64,000 nt of DNA, from assembly GCA_030063045.1 (NCBI GenBank), contig JAQSEB010000050.1, positions 372,001-436,000 of the forward strand. The letters run 5' to 3'. Source of the DNA: Pratylenchus scribneri. Its lineage: Eukaryota; Nematoda; Chromadorea; Rhabditida; Pratylenchidae. Positions within the stretch are counted from its first letter, which is position 1. The number at the start of each line of letters is the position of its first letter. The notes beneath the pieces are model-generated. The model did not search any database. It saw only the letters and a list, made by a program, of their open reading frames with translations, and was not told where the DNA came from. Of this stretch, positions 1 to 16,200 are shown in pieces. The position numbers and the translations under genes are program-made.

Positions 1-290
1 TAAAACGTACCCCTATAGGAGCGAGAGCGGATGCACTTCCAGTCTCGGTCGTCACTTCCAGTCGATTGTATTCACTTTAACTCGGCGCCTTCGGGCCTGG
101 GGGTGTTTCTCGGCTGGTGAAGAGGGCTAAAACATGATGTCTGTGAACCGCAGAAAAGGGCGAAGCCGGGTACGCGAGTCGGGGGGCCAACTCCATGGTA
201 GTGGGTCGGACCCGAACCTTCGGTGCTTCCCTTGGATGACTTTGAGGCGACCGCTCGACCTCCACCCAAAACATTTTTTTAAATTTCAAA
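1..290. other. GC-rich island of unknown origin
   Basis: The first 290 bases are clearly richer in G and C than the AT-rich DNA that follows (290-602, where I see nothing). Short open frames exist on both strands but have no recognisable protein features. Read on the minus strand, roughly 270 down to 195 has a tRNA-like look: a box-A-like GGTCGAGCGGTCG and a box-B-like GGTTCGGGTCC about 40 bases later, with ends that could pair through one G-U. The T stem does not close, so this is at best a degenerate tRNA-derived repeat. It may be the end of a mobile element cut by the window edge. Confidence 0.3.
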
Positions 291-602
291 CAAAATTCAG
301 TTAATGGAGAGTATCATCATATTTTTAACAAACAAATTAATTTAACCATCATAATACAATGGAAAATAACACTGACATTCCTTTCTTTATTTTGACTATA
401 TTGTTGGACTAGTTTTGAAAAATCATAAAATGGAAATAATGGATATTATAGAGCAAAAACCGAAACTATTTATTCCAAATTAATTTATTCAAATTATAAA
501 TTTCAAAAAATGATTAAAATTATTAATTTTAATTGTATTTTTCCCAACAATGATAATAAATATTAAAATTATTCCATCATTCAATCCAATCCATTAATGA
601 TG

Positions 603-3953
<3,351 letters not shown>

Positions 3954-4231
3954 TTTTGTCTATTCTAACTAAATAAAATTAATATTTGATAAAAAATTAT
4001 GAAAAAAAATAATTTGATGAAATTAAACATCAAAAAAAAAATAGTGAATTCAAATATTTGGGAAAAAACATTATTTTCTCATCAATTTAAAACATTAGGA
4101 TGAGACCATTTAAATAAATGAGGAAGGGAGATTAAAAACAAAAAAAAATAAATTGAGGGGGCGAAAATATTCCAAAATAAAATGACAACAAAATAATAAA
4201 AATAATTTACTCAAAAATATTAAAATCCCCC

Positions 4232-7200
4232 TTAAAAAGCATATCGCGTTCTCAAATCTTCCAATTTTTTGATGACCACTCCCGTTGGATGCCCCAAATT
4301 TGATGCAATTTCGCGTTGCTTCGACGAATCCATTGTGGAAAATTGTTCACAAATGTCGCCATCCACGACGAACTGCAAAAATGGAATTAAAATTCATTCA
4401 ATTATTTACAAAAAATTAATTAAAAATTCAAAAATATTTAATTAAATTAATAAAAATACTTTGCACGGAGCATAAAATGATCGAAATGCCAAATGGTCCC
4501 GGCCGCAAAGAGGCGGATTCTCAACGCGTAAATGCATTTCGAGTGTTTGGAAAAATTCAAATTCCTGGAATTATTTTAAAATATTTAATTGAATATATTT
4601 TTCTTTACATACATCTCTGGAAATGAATGGGACGAGCATTCCAATTGAGCCAGAAATTGTGGTGTAAACGAGGGCATCGTCCGAACCAGGCACCAACGCC
4701 GTTTTGTGCAATTTGGTTATCGTATCGCCGATGTAGAAATTGGCAACCAATTCCATCTGGAAAATAAATGTCAAGATTAGAAAGATTTTTGAGTTGAAAA
4801 TTCGCTTATATTTTGAAAAAATATATTAAATTTTTAATTGTTATTTTTAAATAGATTTATTTATTGATTTGTATTTTACCTTTTGTGATGAGCCATTCAT
4901 GTTTCCCCGATCCCAGAGGGCACGCACTCCTGTCGGATCCTCCTGAACTTCTTCCAACACATTCTTGGGCACGCGCAACTTAGAAGGAAAAATAATTAAA
5001 AACAAAATTAAGTGGAGAATGGAGGAAATTTTTTTTTATAAAATTTGCAGTCAAAAATGACATAAGATTCAATTTTATAAATGGAAGATCGGTTGGTTCT
5101 GATAAGGAAAATGGGACGGATGAGATGAAAGGGGTTTAGGGAGAGGAAGGGCACGAGTTGAAAAAGAATGATCGGCGTAGAGAGATAAAAATGAAATGAA
5201 ATGAAAATTCTCATTCTTTCTAGTTTAAATTCCTTCCCTCCCAATGTGATGTTTCCTTTTCGGTAATTCCCCTTCTAATTGAAAAGAATAATAGAACTGT
5301 TAGAATTTTGAATAGATTTGAATGTAAATTTGGGGTCGAGGGAAGAGTTAAAAAAAAAGAATTTATTTTCTTGAATGTATTTAGTTTTATACTATATTTA
5401 CAAATTGTAATTACAATCGCAAATCAGAATTACAATCGCAAATCAGAATTACAATCGCAAATCAGAATTACAATCGCAAATCAGAATTACAATCGCAAAT
5501 CAGAATTACAATCGCAAATCAGAATTACAATTACAAATCAGAAATTACAATCGCAAATCAGAATTACAATCGCAAATCAGAATTACAATCGCAAATCAGA
5601 ATTACAATCGCAAATCAGAATTACAATCGCAAATCAGAATTACAATCGCAAATCAAAATTACAATCGCAAATCAGAATTACAATTACAAATCAGAATTAC
5701 AATTACAATCGCAAATCAGAATTACAATCGCAAATCAGAATTACAATCGCAAATCAGAATTACAATTACAAATCAGAAATTACAATCGCAAATCAGAATT
5801 ACAATCGCAAATCAGAATTACAATCGCAAATCAGAATTACAATTACAAATCAGAAATTACAATCGCAAATCAGAATTACAATCGCAAATCAGAATTACAA
5901 TCGCAAATCATAATTACAATTACAAATCAGAAATTACAATCGCAAATCAGAATTACAATCGCAAATCAGAATTACAATCGCAAATCAGAATTACAATTAC
6001 AAATCAGAATTACAATTACAATCGCAAATCAGAATTACAATTACAATCGCAAATCAGAATTACAATTACAAATCAGAATTACAATTACAATCGCAAATCA
6101 GAATTACAATTACAAATCAGAATTACAATCGCAAATCAGAATTACAATCGCAAATCAGAATTACAATTACAAATCAGAATTACAATTACAATCGCAAATC
6201 AGAATTACAATTACAAATCAGAATTACAATTACAATCGCAAATCAGAATTACAATCGCAAATCAGAATTACAATCGCAAATCAGAATTACAATTACAAAT
6301 CAGAAATTACAATCGCAAATCAGAATTACAATCGCAAATCAGAATTACAATTACAAATCAGAATTACAATTACAATCGCAAATCAGAATTACAATCGCAA
6401 ATCAGAATTACAATTACAAATCAGAATTACAATTACAATCGCAAATCAGAATTACAATTTTACACATCAGAATTACAATTAAAAATCACTGATTTAAAAA
6501 TTATTAGTAGCAGTAAATTAATTGTGACCACTGAAATCGGCAGCACAAATTCCACTCGCACATTTATAATTGGAAATTTTTGTGGGTTTTTCCTCCTTTT
6601 TGGATTAACTTACTATTGCGATGCTTCCAAACCGGTCCGCAATGGCCAATGTATCGTAATCGAGCAAGCAAACCGAGGTCACATATCGTGGAGTGGTTTC
6701 ATCGCAGAAAACGACCAGCTGGTTTTCCTGTAATATTAAAAATTAATCTTGAACAAATTTCTTCTTCATCTTTTGGCCTCCATAAAAGGATTTTATGCAT
6801 CATTTATGCCATTTAGATGGTCCTTCCAACTAAACTATACTCATTTTGTTCATTAAAAGCTGTCCAAAAAGCCATTAATTCTTGTTCATTGAGATATTTG
6901 GATTAAATAAATGGAGAATGTGGATGTTACATTTACGCTTAATTGGACGCATTAATCCCCTCATTTCCTCCTTTCATAAATTTGTTATCTTTTCTGTTTT
7001 AATCTTTGATCAATTCCATAACGGTTAAAAAAGTGGTTTTTGTGTAAGGCAAGCGAATTTACTATTCTCTTTGGTGCTCTCAAAAATTGCACTCTTTCCC
7101 CCTATTCCAGCAAAATTTTGCCTCGATTTTAGATGGTGCCATCTAAATATAATTTTCGAGGAGGTCGGCTTCTTACTTAGTGGACCCTCTAGTCCGACCA

Positions 7201-10200
7201 AAGAGCTAAATGCCCAGGGCAAAGTTGCTGAAGGGGCGAAGGCCATAATGTGCCTCATTCACTTCACCCTTTCTATCTACTAATATTCCTCCTCTCCCAA
7301 TTCCATTCCATTCCGAATCTCCCCAATCCCATGTCGCATTCCCCTGGCTCTAAAGGCCATGCTAATAAATGTGCTGCTGCTTTTTCCTATTTTGGGTACC
7401 CTTCCACCCTTTCACGACTCCACAATTTACCCCTTTCACCCCATTGGCCCCATTCTCGCTGCGCTTTTGCTCCCCTCCTTCACCCACCCATATGGCGCGG
7501 AAATGTCGATAAAGTGGGTGCTGGGTGGAAATGCCCATGGGACTTCTGTTGTGGAGTGCCGGAGGACTTTTCTGTGCTTCCCGTCGTCCGCCTCCATTTT
7601 CCTACCAAACTATGCCAATGTGCCCTCCCTCTATGACAAACCCATAAAAAATAACATTTTAACATTCGTTTCCCCCTCCTCCCATCATTGCTAAACCCCC
7701 AACAAACATCAACCTTCCTCAATGACCCAACCCCCAGGGCTTCCTCCCCCATTATTGTTGGCATGTCCAATGAGTTCATTTAATCTGGTGCTGTATTTGG
7801 TCTCGAATTTCCCATAAAATATTTCATTTCGGAATGAATAATCATAATCATATATAACATTGAATTCATCAATCATCATCATCAGTTGAACTTGATTTGT
7901 ATGCTGCTCTAATAATTTGTGAACGCACCCAACTGTCGCGCAGTTTCCTAGAATCTTGTGCTTTATTCGCCCCCGCGTTTTTCATTTCCTTTCCAATCGT
8001 TAAATTCCCATGGTTTATAATTTTTATACATATTTTTTTTAACTTTTCATCGAAATGTCATTTTTTGTTTTCATGGTTCAAGTGTTCATTCATGGTATTG
8101 TACTTTGTATTCAATGGCCGAATATGAAAAAAAAATGCCAAAACTCAAAATAATTCATTCTATGTATTAGCTAAAAAATGATTCATCTTTTTTTTAAAAA
8201 TTATATATTCCACTTCTTTCCATATTTTTGGCCAATTTGAGTAATGAAGCGAAAATGTTGAACAAAAATGGAAATATTTTTTCTGAGAATGGTTTGCTTG
8301 AAACGTCAGCAGAAGAAGAATGTGAGGCATCTTTATATTTAATGCTATTTTTAGTTCGAAAAAAAAACAAAATTTGGCTGATGGATCGTTAAAACTTGTT
8401 ACTTGTATAAACATTTTAGAAAAATTTGAAATTACAACTTTTTATATGGCTTTCTTGTTTCGTTTGGATGTGGTCGATTGTGGTGGTTACCATTTTTGGC
8501 GACTTCACCCCCAAACCAAATTCATTTTAATTTTCTCTAATTCGTTTTCCATGCAAATTTGCCTGCGGCCATTCAGCTAATTTTGGCCAAATGGCACGCG
8601 AATTTAGGGCGTAGGACTAATCGGGAAAAGGAAAAAAAACCCATACATTTCGCATTCCTTCAGCATTCAGCTAGTGTTGTGTGTCAATGAAATGGGGGAA
8701 TGCGAAAAAGCCAATTTCATTTCTAAATTCGGTACTACATCCATCCAAGATCCAATCCTCTCATATATTATACAATATACACATTCTTCATTCACATCTC
8801 TCATTCCTATTTCAAACATTAACATTATTCCAGCAGATTTTTCAGTCAATTTATCCGCCTATGACGGATGACCACAGATGGGACCCATCCCGACCCCAAA
8901 ACAAAAACTAGGAGAATGGATAAAATTCGAGAGTGTTCCATTTGGGTAATTGGCGGAAGAATGAATGTTGAATTCACATAATGTGCTTCCTTGTTTTTCC
9001 CCAACATTTTTTGCCCTTTTTTCTTTTTATAAAAAACCAGTGGGGCAGAGCCCCACTGGTTTAAGGCATGCTTCCGTTTCGAAAAAAGCGCGGGGCGCTT
9101 TAAGGTACCCCAGTAGGTTTTTTATTCAAGTTTTGGACGGCTCGCTTCGCTCGCCTTGTATTTTTCAATTTTTTAAACCGGTTTAAGCTTATATCTCAAA
9201 ATCGGTTTGGTTTAAGAACTCGCGCAATACACCATTCGATCCGTCTCGTCGAGTTCTACAACTTTGCTTTTTACCGCGCATTTCTATCTCAACTCGCAAA
9301 AAAGTTATTAAGAAATTTTTGACTCGCGCACCCGACCTTGGCCCAGTTGTCGATTTTTCTGGCCAACCCTGGCCATGATAGACCACCCAACCTATATATC
9401 AAATTAAAGCCCACATTCTGAAGTACGATCTTAACGGAGCCGATTTTTGATTTAGGTCCCATGGAAAAAGTTTTACCTGGACAAACCGGTTTTTAAACCG
9501 GTTTCGGCCCAAAACCAAACCCCTATCAAAAAACGTATAGTTTTCCTGGATGCTCCATAAAAAGTTGCCCCTAGAATGTGCAAGTCCCAAAACCTATAAA
9601 ACCCTTTAAAAAAAGTTCTGAGTTTTTAAATGAAAAATGTAAAACGGATTATATATTATATTAAATCGCATTATGTGCCATCAATTTCCTCTGGCCACAA
9701 GAAAAGAATGGAAAATTGTGTTTTCTTCACTTAATCTTGTTTTGACAAAAGAGTCTTTTTTCGGGGTTTAAAATGAAGTATAGTCCCAGTTTTCATTCAA
9801 AAAAGAATAAAAAAACTTCTCGTTAATCCTATTGAATAATGAATAGGTTTGAATAAAGAAAAGATGAAGTGGATTTCGAGTTGGTTCACTTCCGCCCTTC
9901 TTTCCCCACACCCTGTGAATGGCCAACCTCCGGTCCCCGAATCCCACACCAACCAATTCCTTTGGGGCCTCCTTTTCCATTCTTTATTTCCCATCTATTC
10001 TATTCTTGGCACCGATTTCGCATTTCACACTCAAAGCATAAAAATTTCCTCCAAATTTGCATTTGCTCACTGCCCCAATTTTCGTCAAATCCCAACTTTT
10101 TTTTGTCCAATTTTCTGGCCAATATGTGTTCTGTCTGTTCCCTCTCCTATAAATTTCCTTTTTCGCCCTTTCCCCTCAACTCAAAACAAATTCGGTGAAT

Positions 10201-13200
10201 TCATAAAACTCAGCCGGGCAGCTGCTTTCACCTTTTTTCTCGCACCAGAACATTGGAAATTGGCGCTGATGGCGGTGTTTAGCTGCTATGGCCTTTTTTG
10301 GGTACCAGCAGCAGAGTTAAATGCAATGGCAGAAACTTTTTTCCAATTGGTTTGGCGGCATTCGCTCGCCAATTCGTGCACTTTTATTATCGCGAGAGGG
10401 AAGGGGGAAGACTTAGTCAATGGGGAATTAAGCGGAAGCGAAAGGGGAGAGGAGAATAGTGAAATGGAATGAGCAATGATGGCAATGGATGGACTGGGGT
10501 TGGGCAATGGAACGGTTAAAGGACGGATGGACCCCATTTTTGCCGAATTTTTGTTTTTGCAATTCCGGTCATTTGAATGTTTTTAGAGGGAAAAAAGGCA
10601 CGCCCACGCAGCTTTAACCGAAAATTTTGCGGTAATAATGTAAATTCATGGACTAACTTTGTGCATTCAACCTTTTTCTTATTTTCTGGCTCATTCTTTT
10701 GTTCTGGGATTCAATTGTTTCCTATAATTGGTCTATATTCTTTCCTGCTTTTTTAATTTTGCTCCACCAAAAGGGCTCTATTTGTTCCTAAAACCGCTTT
10801 AATTTCTTCCTTAATCAATAAAATCTCGCGTGAATTGAAGAAAACCCCTTATAAACTTATTGGGCTAATAAACACGAAAATAAGGAAAAGGCAGCCAAAT
10901 TTTTGAGCATATTATTATATATTTGTAGGGAAAATAGTGAATAAATCCATGCCAAAAAATCAATTTCCCCTTCTCTAATATTGGCCATTTTAAAAAATTA
11001 AATCCATAATTTATGTGACTCACCGCTGCTTTGTAGCGCATTAAATGGACGGATTCCTGACTGTCCGAAACCACAATCCTAGGGCCCATTGATTTGATGT
11101 CGACAATTTGGACGGGAATTTGCTGAAAAAGAAAAAACAATAAGATTAATAAGAAAATTTCATTAGAATTTAATTTTATCCCTTTCCCTTTTCCATATTT
11201 TTATTTTCTCCCTCTACTATTTTATAATTCATTTACATTCATCTCTTTCCAATTTGCCACTTTCACAAAATTCCAATTTTCTTTCACCAAATTGTTTCTA
11301 TTTTTAAACAAATTTTGCCTCCTTCTCTCATTTCCCAATTTATCCATACAATTTGGGGTGGGATTCAAATTCAAAGAGCAATTGAATTCAAATTCCCATC
11401 CACCCACTATCGTGGCACAATCTAGCCCCCCTATCATATTCACACAAATCTTTGGCTCCGGGAATTAGCGGACGCGCAAAGCCTCGGCGGAGACACGGCT
11501 GTTGCCCTTGGAGACATCAATGCGACGAAAAGGGAATAGGGTAGCGCAGTCCAATTTGGGTGCGTTTTGTCGACAAATGTGGAGGATGGCAATTATTAAA
11601 AGATTGTAAATGAAAACTATGGGCGCGCAGACGCCAGATTCATGTCTTTTAGTGAGCCTGCCAGACTTTTTAGGAAGAAAAGGTAATTATTCAATTCTTG
11701 GTTTCCTCTTTTTATATTTCCATTAAACTTTTGGCCTAAAACAAATCAATTCATGATTTTTTCAATTCCAAGTCCCAACTTAAAATAGTGTGAAGACGGC
11801 GACGTGAGCAAATAAGCATTGAAGTGTGAAAAAAGGAAGCCCAAAATTAGCAAAAAGAAATGAAAATGGTGACTGCGGTCAGGATGGAAAAGGAGAAATA
11901 AGGGAATCCAAAAATAGATAGAGGTCGGTTGAGGTTGAGGTGCTTCTCGAATGATGGCCAGGCTATGGCCATTGGCCAACAACTATGCGGGTTTACGGCT
12001 AACTTTGCAATCCACCAAAAAGGGAGCTATTCTCCTTGTCATACCCGGAATTCGCCAATCTTTTTTTGTCCTCAAATTCCAAATCTAAAATTCTTCAAAA
12101 GGAAGGTTGTCGTTATAAAAGAATCCCCTAAAAATCTTTCTAACTAGCTTCTCATATTTTCCTCATTTTCTAAATTTTTCTCATATTTCTCTCAAACTTT
12201 CCCTACTTAACCAACATTTTTACTCTCCTTAATTATGTCAGAACATAATTTTTTCTAATGTCTAAAATTATCACAATACAAGAGGCCCTTCAAGGTAATT
12301 CATTTGGTGCCTTACGTAAAATTTCATTCTGATCTTCGGATCAAATTACGCACACAATTGTCGTTTTTCCATGGGATATATAAGCCCAAAGATTATTCTA
12401 CACATCTTTTCAATTCGGTCATTGCCCTGAAGGGTAAATCTTTCCCCTTTTCCCACCAAAACCCTCAAAATGTCAAATGATTGATGGGTGGGCGGTGGAG
12501 GAAACAAAGGTTTAATGAGAGGCATTTGTTGTTAAATATAAAAAAAAATCGAAATATTCAAAAATCGAGGATGAGAATGTATCGAAAATGGAAATGCTTT
12601 TTTGGCATTTCCACAACAAGCGATCAAACATCCTATATCAAATTCCCATAATATAACGTACAAATTCAATTCTTTCATTTATAGTTTACATCTTCCACCC
12701 ACTGAATTTCTCACCGGTCAAGCCCCAAAATCAAAGCTTTATTATTTTATAAATTCACACACATTCAATCATTTCAAACAGAATTCATTCCATTTTAATC
12801 CACAAAAACCTATATTCTCATTTTATTAACACCAAAAAATACCACATCCAAATCCAACCCTAAAATAAGCACATCATCACATTTCCTTCCAGCCTTTTGT
12901 CCATCAAAATTCCCTACCCCTACCCCTTTCCCTTTTGTTCGTGTTTGGTTGAACAACATGAAAAGAGGTGTTGTCTTTTAATGGAATGCAAGGCTAATTA
13001 GTGTCCGGAAGCCGCTTCCTTCATTCTCCATTTTCCTTCCAGCCACCATAACCATACCACCAACCACAGGCGGGACAGATCCCGGAAAGAGGATTGGCTG
13101 TTGGCCGGAGCTTTTTTAAAAGCAGAGTGTCCCCTATATGGGGAAATAGAATGGAAGGAAGTAAGCCAACGGTGGCGCATTCAGCCTAGCATGTAGCCTA

Positions 13201-16200
13201 TTATGTTCGTTTCGAAGATTTTTGCGCTTAAAGTAATTTCGAATTTGTATTGTTCAATTCAAATTCGCGAGAAAAGGGGACTAGTCAATTTTTCTGCTCG
13301 CAAGAATATTAAAACATTTTTCGCCTAGTTGACAAGTGGTCCATTCCCAAAATCGATGAGCAAAACTCCCATAGGATTATCATATATTAAGTGAATGTGA
13401 ATAAAAAATGAATTATTGTCTGCTTGCTTTTGTCGTCTAGGTTCCCGCAATCCAATTTAGTTAAATTCACATAGTTTCCCTATTCTCGAATATGTACTTC
13501 CCTAATAACATTCCAGCAGACTGACCATTATGCTTTAAAATTTGATTCAAATGCCTTTATCGCAAACAATTCCCCTGGCAATTACCAAGAAAAGTACATG
13601 TCTGAGGCTAATTAAGAAAAATCTATGCAAATCGCATTAACCAATATATTTTCTTGGCTTTTAAGAGATAAAAAATCCCCTAAAGGGTAAAAAAGGAGGA
13701 AGGGATACGCCTCTCTTTAACCCTTCGCAGTCATCCATGCCCAGGACCCACAGGCGAACTAATTTAATCTAGCACGCCGCCCACACGGTAAAAAGGAGGG
13801 TCTGTGGGGGAGAAGCTGGACAAGTCGAATTGCCAGCATGGACGATGGACCCCAAAGGGGAAGACAGACTTGTCCTGTGAATTCAATGCCTTATTCCAGA
13901 GCAGCGATGCCAATTGCTGCAGCCGTCTTCTACATATGGTTGAATGCATTCGCGAGATAAAAAGGGGGAATGAGCGCAATGAGCCAAATGAGAATATGCG
14001 GCCTATGGCCCATTTCCCCCACCCAACTGTTATTGTGGTCTAAGGAATTTGGAAAATTGGGCTCAGCTGGTTTCCTCCGTTCCTAAATCGTTAAATGAAT
14101 TCAATAGGGAAAATAAGCCTAGGCGTGATTAAAAAAAGACCTATTCATAAATGCCAGCTAATTTATTTCCTGAAAAACAATCGCATTTGGCACAATTACA
14201 CCAGAAATTTAATTCGATAAAATGGAAACCATCAAAAAAGTTGCAAAATAATCAGTCAAAACAATTAACAATTACGTTGTCAGCCATTTATTTAAATTAA
14301 AAATGATAAATTAATTGTATTCCATCATTTCCCAATTCACGAATTCCCAATATAGCATCATCATTCATATTCACTCTAACCGCCTACTCTCAAGTCTAAA
14401 CTCAAATAATCGGAAAGAAAATAATTTCCTAAAATAATGCGAGCGATTTTGTCGGAAATTGGCCCTACCCTCATCGATTTAATCCCAAAATTGCAAAATT
14501 AATCTTTAGAGTTTGGTAAAAAAGAACAAAGCTAAATTTAAATTAAAAAAAAGACCCAGCAATGAAATGGTTGCCATTTGGCAAGCCAAAGTTAATTTTC
14601 CCAAATGGATGCTTTTACTGCCAATTTTGTTTTTTTTTCACTTTTTCAAATAAAAAAGGCAATTGTGAGAAAAGGAATTAAAAAAGGCAAATAGCCTACT
14701 GATCCCCAAATGGCGACCCCCCCCCCACCCCCCCCCCCCCCCCCCCACCATCTATTTTCCCTTTCATTTCAAGGCTCCCTTTGTAAAATTAATTAATTTT
14801 GGCTTGGCCATGAGGAGACGTCATTTGGCCCATATTCATTATTCCCTTCCAGCCAATAAAAAATGAGCTCAATCATTCTTATATAGTTAGAAGCATGCCC
14901 AAAACTGTCATGAAAACTATATTGTACATTTTGATGTTTGACTATTATTATACTGATGACAAAAGGCAACAAACTTGAGTAGTAAGAAAACAAATCTTCT
15001 CGAAAACAAAAAGTAATTAAAACGCTCATTTAAACAAACACGCAAATTAATTTGTCGCCAATTCAGCTGCTTAGTTCCTTCTAGTTTAATTCGAACTTAC
15101 CAAGTGCTTTTCGCCCTCATCCCACCTAACCAATCGAATGACGAAGCAATTTGTCGTCGGGCACACTGGCCAATCTTTTAGCCCGTGTCCTTTTCTTCCT
15201 TGGTAAAGGCCAGTTGTCTTATTTCGCCTTTTTCATTTTCACTTTTTTATTCACGTTCCCCCACACCCCTTGCCAATTTTTGTCCTTTCCGACCTAAAGT
15301 GCTGTTGGCGCTTTTCAATCGGGTCGAGGCGGGAATGAAGGAGGAAGAACGGCAGAAAAAAAGTAGTTGGATGCCTTCATTTATTCAACCATTTCGCCTT
15401 TCCTCCTCAATTTGCCCTACTCTTCCTGCTTTTGGCCGTTTCTGTTCTTCCTCATCCCCTTTAATTCCCCACACGCCACACCACAACTTTGGCCATCCGG
15501 TCGACGGCCCAGACCGCTTCAAGCAAAACAAAAATTTTTTTTCAATTTTTCAACCACTTGGAGACAGAGGGAAGAGGAAGGAGAAGATTTGTGCTTGTTG
15601 CCACCGCCACATAATTCATCCAAATAGGCGCCTTAATCGCCCCAATTTCAGCCTTTTTCTTTTATATTTTATTTCATGCCAGTCTTTTGACACTTTTTAA
15701 AAACACCAAATAAATGGAAATAATTTAAGGCTCACTTGTTCTTTCGAATCCATCGTAACCTCATTTTTACTGGTCTGTTTTTGTATCCATTTTATTAAAA
15801 AAATTCAAATGCCCAATATTTTTCTGAATCGATTTATATCATTTTGTCCTATACTTTCCTTATAGACTCAGTTGATGTCCTCTATGCCTTTTGTCGTTTT
15901 ATTAGGGGATTAGCCGATGGGATTTGGAAATATTTGTCGCGCCGTCGATGTTGAAAAAGGACTTTTTCATAAAAATGTTGACTGCCCGAGGGACCCCGCA
16001 TATAACCAAATGATGTTGGCCAAAGTGAATATAGATGAGGAATCTCTGGTTTTGTTGGAAGTACGCCCGACATATTTGTGTGGCCAGCAGAAAAATTTCC
16101 GCCCTCCAATTTGGAGGAATCGGCAAAAGCCATTTTGTTAGAATAAAATCCCAAAATTTAAGGATGGCGGTCAAAAAGCCAATGGAATAAAAAAAGACAT

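Noticed and set aside
5308..5913. 201-codon open frame of repeating [23 protein letters not shown] peptide
   Set aside because: It is the minisatellite read in one frame. The 19-bp unit shifts frame each repeat, and the frame stays open only because the repeat has no stop. It lies in an SF3B3 intron on the opposite strand.
9849..10472. 207-codon open frame in the SF3B3 intron
   Set aside because: It begins at a non-ATG codon, is Phe/Pro/Ser-rich as expected from pyrimidine-rich DNA, overlaps open frames on the other strand and has no recognisable domain or splice support.
12330..12343. TGATC-TTCG-GATCA palindrome with a UUCG-type loop
   Set aside because: The stem is only 5 bp and does not extend; such palindromes are expected by chance in 64 kb.
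14717..14748. Poly-C tract as a possible structural element
   Set aside because: It is a simple homopolymer run broken by A's, with no surrounding conserved structure; its length may also be unreliable in the assembly.
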